A stretch of 64,000 bases of DNA, taken from Mucor racemosus. Lineage: Eukaryota; Mucoromycota; Mucoromycetes; Mucorales; Mucoraceae. The notes beneath the pieces are model-generated. The model ran no database searches. It saw nothing but the letters and a program-made list of their open reading frames with translations, and was not told the DNA's origin. How positions within the stretch are numbered: the stretch's first letter is position 1; every line of letters begins with the position of its first letter. This document shows positions 58,479 through 64,000 of this stretch, piece by piece. A program made the position numbers and the translations under genes. The stretch lies in assembly GCA_027405735.1 (NCBI GenBank), contig JAPEHQ010000019.1, forward strand, positions 687,001-751,000. The letters run 5' to 3'.

Positions 58479-58775
58479 TGATTTATCGAAAGGTAAATCG
58501 TATAAAATTAATCAAATGAAAAAGTACCGTTTTATTATGAGCTTCTAGAGGGGGTTTATATACTAATTGAATGAGTGTATTAAATGTGAGTGATAATATA
58601 ATTAGAATGAGCATTTGGATATTGTGTGGATATATTGGAATCATGCTTCTATAATTCAATAGTAGCATGATGATAGACGCATGGAATATGACCTTGCTTG
58701 ACTTGCATGTTGAACATCATGGTTTGACAGATGTTCTAAATTGGTAATTCGGTAATTCCTAATTCTGATAGATCA
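58479..58775 (+). mobile_element. Solo LTR, family C (copy 2)
   Basis: A 297-bp segment starting TGATTTATCGAA and ending CTGATAGATCA, flanked by the perfect 5-bp duplication GTCAC (58474-58478, 58776-58780). It is similar to 5149-5416, with an extra middle segment. It lies between the two inverted family C arms. Confidence 0.85.
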
Positions 58776-59159
58776 GTCACAGTTTGTTTTCAGAATACAT
58801 TATAACATTAACAATCTAATCATGATGGAATTATCATGTAAGAATCGTAAAATGCTAGGCGCAAATGTATTATAATAGTTGTAAATTTATAAAAAGTTCA
58901 CGTTTTACAGGTTTTTTATTACTTAAAGTTTACTTCTTTAACTTTACCCTTAAAATTATTTTGATAATGAATATCATTTTAAACAAGTACGCGTTTTCAT
59001 TTCTCCATTTTTATAGCAACTCGGGGAGTCTAAACCTTATTTAGTTCTGTGAATTAGCACTAGACGTATCTACCATTGCAACGGGAGCTTATTTGGATCT
59101 ATACAGTATCCGCCAAGAGCTGGTGAGATTATTGACGTTAATGGATGTAAATAGTAGCT
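58776..59159. other. Spacer between inverted family C repeats
   Basis: AT-rich with no gene recognised. A short frame near 59088-59150 (GSLFGSIQYPPRAGEIIDVN) runs toward the decayed coding repeat and may be part of it. Confidence 0.3.
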
Positions 59160-59691
59160 AATCAACTTTTTGTTCAAATTTACCGAATGCACAACGATCC
59201 ATGCAAGCTGATATCTGATATCTGATATACTTGTAGTATTTACCTATTCCTATGCTCCAGTAGAGTGGCAGCTTACCTAGAACATTATTTAAAAAGATTG
59301 TATTTTTAATTATTTTCATTAAAAAAAGTACACAGCAAATTATAGGTGTATCTTGGCATTAATTTTCTCGACACCACACAGTAGGCTGTAGAAGTTGCCC
59401 TTTGAGGTCATCGTGTCCAAGCTGGGTACCTACTCTCATGTACAGTTTGAAGTTAATAGGATTGAAATTCATCGAGATGGGGCTTTTGTTGTCGGTCTTT
59501 ATAGCTGCAGAAAAGTAGGTTCCAGGTGGGTTTTAAATGGTTCTCAAATGTTTTCACTTAATATTGAGTCGAATCACGTAAAATCTTCAAAGGAGATATA
59601 CACCCTCAGACCCTCAGTTTATAAGCCATTGATACATCTTGGAAAAAATAATTATCCATTCCTGAATACAAGTGTATTAGCCAAACGTTGA
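59160..59691 (+). pseudogene. Decayed coding repeat (copy 3)
   Basis: Plus-strand copy of the element at 32404-33050 and 45772-46020. It reads YRMHNDPCKLISDI-like and LVVFTYSYAPVEW segments with frame breaks, then AVEVAL, a stop, and a GHRVQAGYLLS-like segment, the counterpart of VDVSLQDPRVK. A 98-codon frame at 59395-59691 in a different phase contains VGLYSCRKVGSRWVLNG, partly similar in nucleotide sequence to 45774-45620. No LTR is inserted here. Family unknown. Confidence 0.35.
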
Positions 59692-59764
59692 CCAAAAATA
59701 ACCGACGACATTTACCTAAAATATATTGTAAAAAATTGAGCGCCTAAATTAAGGTGTTTATTTT

Positions 59765-60670
59765 TTGTATTCACAAGGTAGATCCAAGGCAATGCTACCC
59801 TGCATTTTTTGTTTCAGCGTAAACTATTGATTTTTCATCGAGATAATCAAAATAATAGTTCAAATCACAGCTTATAGCCTATGGTAACTGAGTTCCAAAA
59901 TTGATTTGTCAAATCGACCAGAAAACGATCAAAAAAACAAAATCATTTAAATGCTCATGAACTACAAAATAAGTAAACATAGCGTATTAAATAGTTTTTG
60001 TGCAGTTTCAAATTTTGCATCCATCTAAGCAAAATTCAAGAAAATGTTTCACATAAAATTGTGCGTAAAATGCAATTGAAATTTTGGAGGTTTTTTGAAT
60101 ATATGCATTAATTTTTATAAACATGTTACAAATATAAGTATTTGTAATAATGCACAACATAATTATCTACCGATTGAGCTATTGCTGAAGTTTTTAACTG
60201 CATTTTTCGTGGAGAAAATGAGGTTTTTGCGAATATTTTTTTCAATTTCAGAATTTGGGATGAGGGTATACAAGGGGAAAATGGAAGCTAGAAATGGAGG
60301 TACCTTTTTGTACACATTTTTGAGGATATCTCCACGAAAAATCAATATTTTGAAAAACTCTAAAGTGGGTCCGAGAGAGCTTCACGAGCTTAATGACATG
60401 AATGCAAAAAAAAAACGTTGCTCAATTTAGCCAATATTTTGAAATCTACTGCAAAAATGCCAAAAAAATATAAAAAAAATAAAAATGCCCAGAATTTTTT
60501 TATACTGACATATGCTATAGAGTGCTTTAAAACAAGTAAGTTTTATTATTAAAGAGTGTTAGAATAGCTTACTATTTTGTAGAGGTATGAAGGCTCAAAG
60601 GTTTTAACTTTTAGCAGTGAAATACCCGTAAAAATCTGAAGCATTAGCACTCAAAAATTATACCAACTGC
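59765..60670 (+). repeat. 1-kb dispersed repeat, family C (copy 4, inverted arm)
   Basis: Right arm of the inverted pair; see copy 3. It is truncated at its outer end after ACCAACTGCTAAATAAATT, where copies 1-3 continue for another 150 bp or more. Confidence 0.85.
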
Positions 60671-62073
60671 TAAATAAATTATTTTCAATCTTGAGATAAA
60701 GGGCATCTTCCTTTCCAAAACTAATCAAACTGTCATCTTGATCAAATTCTATTAAGTTTTAATCACTGGCTGTTTACATTTGAAAAAAAAATAATTATAA
60801 GTAATTTGTTATTGTAGTCATTTTTATTTAACGCAAGGTGTCTTCCCTATCCTTACAATACATGTTGTCATGCAAACAGAGTAATCATAACCCTTATCCA
60901 TCATAAAAGATCAGCCTGAAGTATGCTTGATTGATTTGTAACTGAACGAATAAAAAACTCTTATTGTTAACTAATTATATGACAGAAGATTCAATTTATT
61001 TCGAAACTGCACAACAAAAGTTGTCAACAGATGGGCAGTAGAGGAGGTCCTGTAGCGTCGCGATGTCAACTCACTTAAAAGCAAATATTTCAACCAACTG
61101 TGCGTCTTTTTGTGGAAATGATGCGCCTGATTTGTTTGTAAATCAGAATGCGTTTTTGTAAATTAGAAAGAATCAGGCTGAACCCATTAATTCGAAATAA
61201 ACCTCTAAATTTAATTTCCATATTATTTATTCATGAGTGCAAAAATTTTGGCTCCATCTTATGCAAACCAACATTTAGAAATCATATGTAACCTTTCTCC
61301 GCTTGACATCAAATCTTCAAATCGTTACCAAGCTTTTTATGTTCTTCAAAACTCTAATTCGAAAAATATGCCTTAGTACTCAAGCCATTACATAAGTAAC
61401 CCATAATATTTGCATTGTGTTAAGCGTTAAATTAACAGAAACTATTTAAAACATAATCACTCTGCTCTGCCGCCGATGATCGAATATTTATACCGCCTGT
61501 TTTGAATGAAATGACTGACTGAAAACTGAATAAAAACAACAAAAACAAAACGATTTATTGATGAATTAACAATAATTTAGATAGAAATTATGCAATAAAG
61601 CTTTCAGCACTTTAACTGTCAAACCAATAAAGTCTTTTATGTATTTTTTTGCAAAGGAAAAAAGTAATATTATTACCTACTACGCATCTTTGATCAGAAG
61701 ATTTTATCATTTTTTCAGATGTTTACTCAGCATAACCTTTATAAAAACACCAAAATAAAAAATGAAATCATAATTAAAAATTGTCAATTTAATAGTAGCA
61801 ATTTAGCTTTTAAAAATAAACCAAAAACTCGTTGATAAAAAATCCTTTAAAGATGATTTGCATTTACATATGCATACTACATCTCTCTGCAATAACAACC
61901 TCTTGAATGAAAAGCAGTCGTTTCTGCAACTATCCTTTATACATCCAATCGCCAACCTTCTATTACCTTCATTGGAAGTAGGGTGACGCATCTGGTTGGT
62001 GTACAAAAAATTTGCTTTCTGCTTACCATTTCAGTTTTCTTTCTTTTTTTCTTTATTTTAAATTCATTGAAAA
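60671..62073. other. AT-rich intergenic region upstream of SNW1
   Basis: No gene is supported. A CATCTTCCTTTCC-containing stretch near 60712 resembles the LTR-like sequence near 30750 (GGACATCTTCCTTTC), too short to define. The region next to the SNW1 start is CT-rich. Confidence 0.4.
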
Positions 62074-64000
62074 ATGGCTTCACTTTCAAGGTAAGATTTT
62101 CAAACAAAATGTTTAAATTATATATCAATTAATCGTCTTGTAGTCTTTTGCCAAAGCCTCGTCAAACTTTGGCTTCAGCACCATCAGCTGCACCCCAGTT
62201 GGAAAAACAAATCAATCAACTCATCACCAAGTCCACTCAAAGCAGAATTCCACCTTATGGTCAACGTAAAAATTTCAGACCTCGAGTAGCTGAAGATTTC
62301 GGTAACGGTGGTGCATTTCCAGAAATTCATATTGCACAATATCCTCTCAATATGGGTCGTAAAGATCAAAAAGCACCTGCCGATCGTAAAGGAGGAGCTT
62401 TGACATTACAAGTAGATGAAGACGGTAACGTCAAATACGATGCTATTGCTAGACAAGGTCATAGTGATGATCGTATTGTCCACAGCTCATATAAAGATAT
62501 GGTTCCAATTAATGAACGTAAAGATATGGATGTTGATAAATTAGTCATGGACAGACCCGGCGAAGAAGAAGTTCAAAGCGTTGCTGAAAAGACTAGATTA
62601 GCGCTTGAAAAGATTGTGAATACCAAAATCAAAGCTTTACAACCTAAAAATGTGGGACCACCTAATGGTAGTGGTACTAATAAAGATCCTACTTATATTC
62701 GTTATACACCTTCACAAAGTCAAGCTGGAGAAGGATTCAATTCTGGCGCCAAACAGAGAATTATTCGTATGGTAGATGCACCTAGCGATCCTATGGAACC
62801 TCCCAGTCATTTACATAAAAAGGTTCCTCGTGGTCCACCATCACCTCCAGCTCCAGTTATGCATTCACCTCCTCGTAAATTAACAGCAAAAGAACAATCC
62901 GAATGGGTTATCCCTCCTTGTGTTTCTAATTGGAAGAATACCAAGGGTTATACCATTCCACTCGATAAACGTTTAGCTGCTGATGGTCGTGGCCTTCAAG
63001 AATTAACTATTAATGATAATTTTGCTAAATTTTCTGAAGCCCTGTACGCTGCTGATAGACATGCTCGTGATGAAGTGAGACAAAGAAATTTGATGCAACA
63101 AAAATTAGCTCAAAAACAAAAGGAAGCTGAAGAGGATAAACTTCGAGAACTCGCACAAAAGGCTCGTGAAGAAAGAGCTGGATTTAAGCCATCTACATCT
63201 GCCGAAGCACCACCTGCAAATGCTAATAGACCTTCTGCATCGTCCCTTATGGTAGATTATGACAGTTCAGATGAGTCTGGATCCGATAAATCTGATAGTG
63301 AAGAAGATGAAGCTCCTGCTAAACGCGAAGTTGAAGATAGCGATGAAGAAAAGGCAAGAGAGCGTGATCAATTAAGACATGAACGTCAAAAGCAAAGACA
63401 AAGAGAAATGCGTATGAGTAAAATGGGTACAGAAGCCAAGGCAAAACATCTTGCTCGGTAAGTTTTTTTGTTTTTGTTTGAATTTTGTTTGCATATACTC
63501 ACATTTCACCAAAATTATTTAGTGAATCAGGTCGTGATATTTCTGAAAAGATTGCATTGGGTTTAGCTAAACCATCATTAAGTAAAGAAAGTATGTACGA
63601 CGCAAGATTATTCAATCAATCTGAGGGTATTGGATCTGGTTTCAAGGATGATGATGGTAAGAAATTGTATTGATTGTATCTTTATTATCTACTAATAATT
63701 CTATTAAAAAAAAAAGCATACAACACTTATGATAAGCCGTTATTCAATCAATCAGGATCATCTATTTACAGATTTAGAGGTGATAATAATGAATCTGAAG
63801 TTTTGGGTAGCACTAATGCTGAAGATCTCGAAAGATCAATTAAGCAAGATAAATTTGGTGTTCGTAAAGGATTCCAAGGTACTGAAGGTGGGGAGAGCTC
63901 TAGTGGGCCTGTTGAATTCGAAAAAGAAACATTGGGTCAACCAAAGAAGGTCGATAAAGATGTTTTCGGTTTGGATACCTTCTTGAATAAGGCAAAGAAG
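62074..64000 (+). CDS. snw1: SNW1/SKIP (Prp45) splicing factor, 3' end cut by window
   Basis: Exons 62074-62090, 62144-63457, 63523-63656 and 63717 to the window end; 583 codons are visible. The first exon encodes only MASLS plus part of a codon, joined to LLPKPRQTL. The SNW domain is clear: PPYGQRKNFRPR near the N-terminus, and around residue 270 the signature block with SEWVIPPCVSNWKNTKGYTI and PLDKRLAADGRGLQ. A highly charged Lys/Glu-rich region follows. The C-terminal repeat-like part (VFGLDTFLNKAKK) matches the family end, so only a few residues should be missing. The protein is a core component of the activated spliceosome (Prp19-associated) and a transcription co-regulator in other eukaryotes. 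Confidence 0.95.

Noticed and set aside
1..64000. tRNA genes, CRISPR arrays, prokaryotic operators or riboswitches
   Set aside because: No cloverleaf with a GGTTCGAATCC-type box B, no spaced direct repeats and no such regulatory fold was seen; the sequence is eukaryotic. A tRNAscan run could still find a divergent tRNA.

Overview
The window reads as nuclear DNA of an early-diverging filamentous fungus, most likely Mucoromycota/Mucorales. The evidence is strongly AT-rich intergenic DNA, many short (about 50-80 nt) GT-AG introns with CTAAT/TAACA-like branch sites, Gln/Asn/His-rich transcription factors, and proteins of fungal type (MON2, EFR3, an Lsb1-like SH3 protein, a two-SDR peroxisomal MFE-2 ending in SKL, SNW1/Prp45). 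The species is not identified. No tRNA, rRNA or CRISPR array was seen.

Layout. 1-10 kb is repeat-rich and gene-poor: solo LTRs, one copy of a 2.5-kb dispersed repeat carrying two dynein-intermediate-chain-like exons, and a 69-bp hAT-like element. 10.4-18.1 kb holds a bZIP factor (+) convergent with an 11-exon MON2 gene (-). 20.2-21.2 kb is one copy of a 1-kb repeat (family C), followed by an 11-exon EFR3 gene (-; 21.4-24.5 kb). 27.6-29.5 kb holds an Lsb1-like SH3 protein (+) convergent with a small SET-domain protein (-). 29.5-38.4 kb is a nest of mobile DNA: broken Tc1-like transposase copies in opposite orientation, three solo LTRs with 5-bp target duplications, the second dynein-exon repeat copy, and a second hAT-like mini-element. 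39.9-42.7 kb is an uncharacterised 5-exon gene (-), followed by a decayed ORF with a zinc-ribbon end resembling Fanzor/TnpB-type nucleases. 47.7-50.6 kb is peroxisomal MFE-2 and 51.4-52.2 kb a HAD phosphatase. 53.6-54.8 kb is a Crz1-like three-finger factor with a calcineurin docking motif, and 55.8-56.9 kb a coiled-coil protein with a QWRF/HAUS8-like segment (-). 57.4-60.7 kb is a pair of inverted family C repeats sharing an apparently identical 667-bp tract around a solo LTR. The window ends inside SNW1/Prp45 (+).

How the genes work together. They do not form a pathway cluster. MON2 (Golgi/endosome trafficking), EFR3 (plasma-membrane PI4-kinase anchoring), the Lsb1-like protein (actin regulation) and SNW1 (splicing) are housekeeping genes; MFE-2 serves peroxisomal beta-oxidation. 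The accessory interest lies in the mobile DNA. Because several repeats are present as paralogous copies, filled and empty insertion sites can be compared inside this one window. Exon boundaries were placed by hand from splice signals; reading-frame phase closes for mon2, efr3, the SH3 protein, the SET protein, MFE-2, the HAD phosphatase and the 39.9-kb gene.
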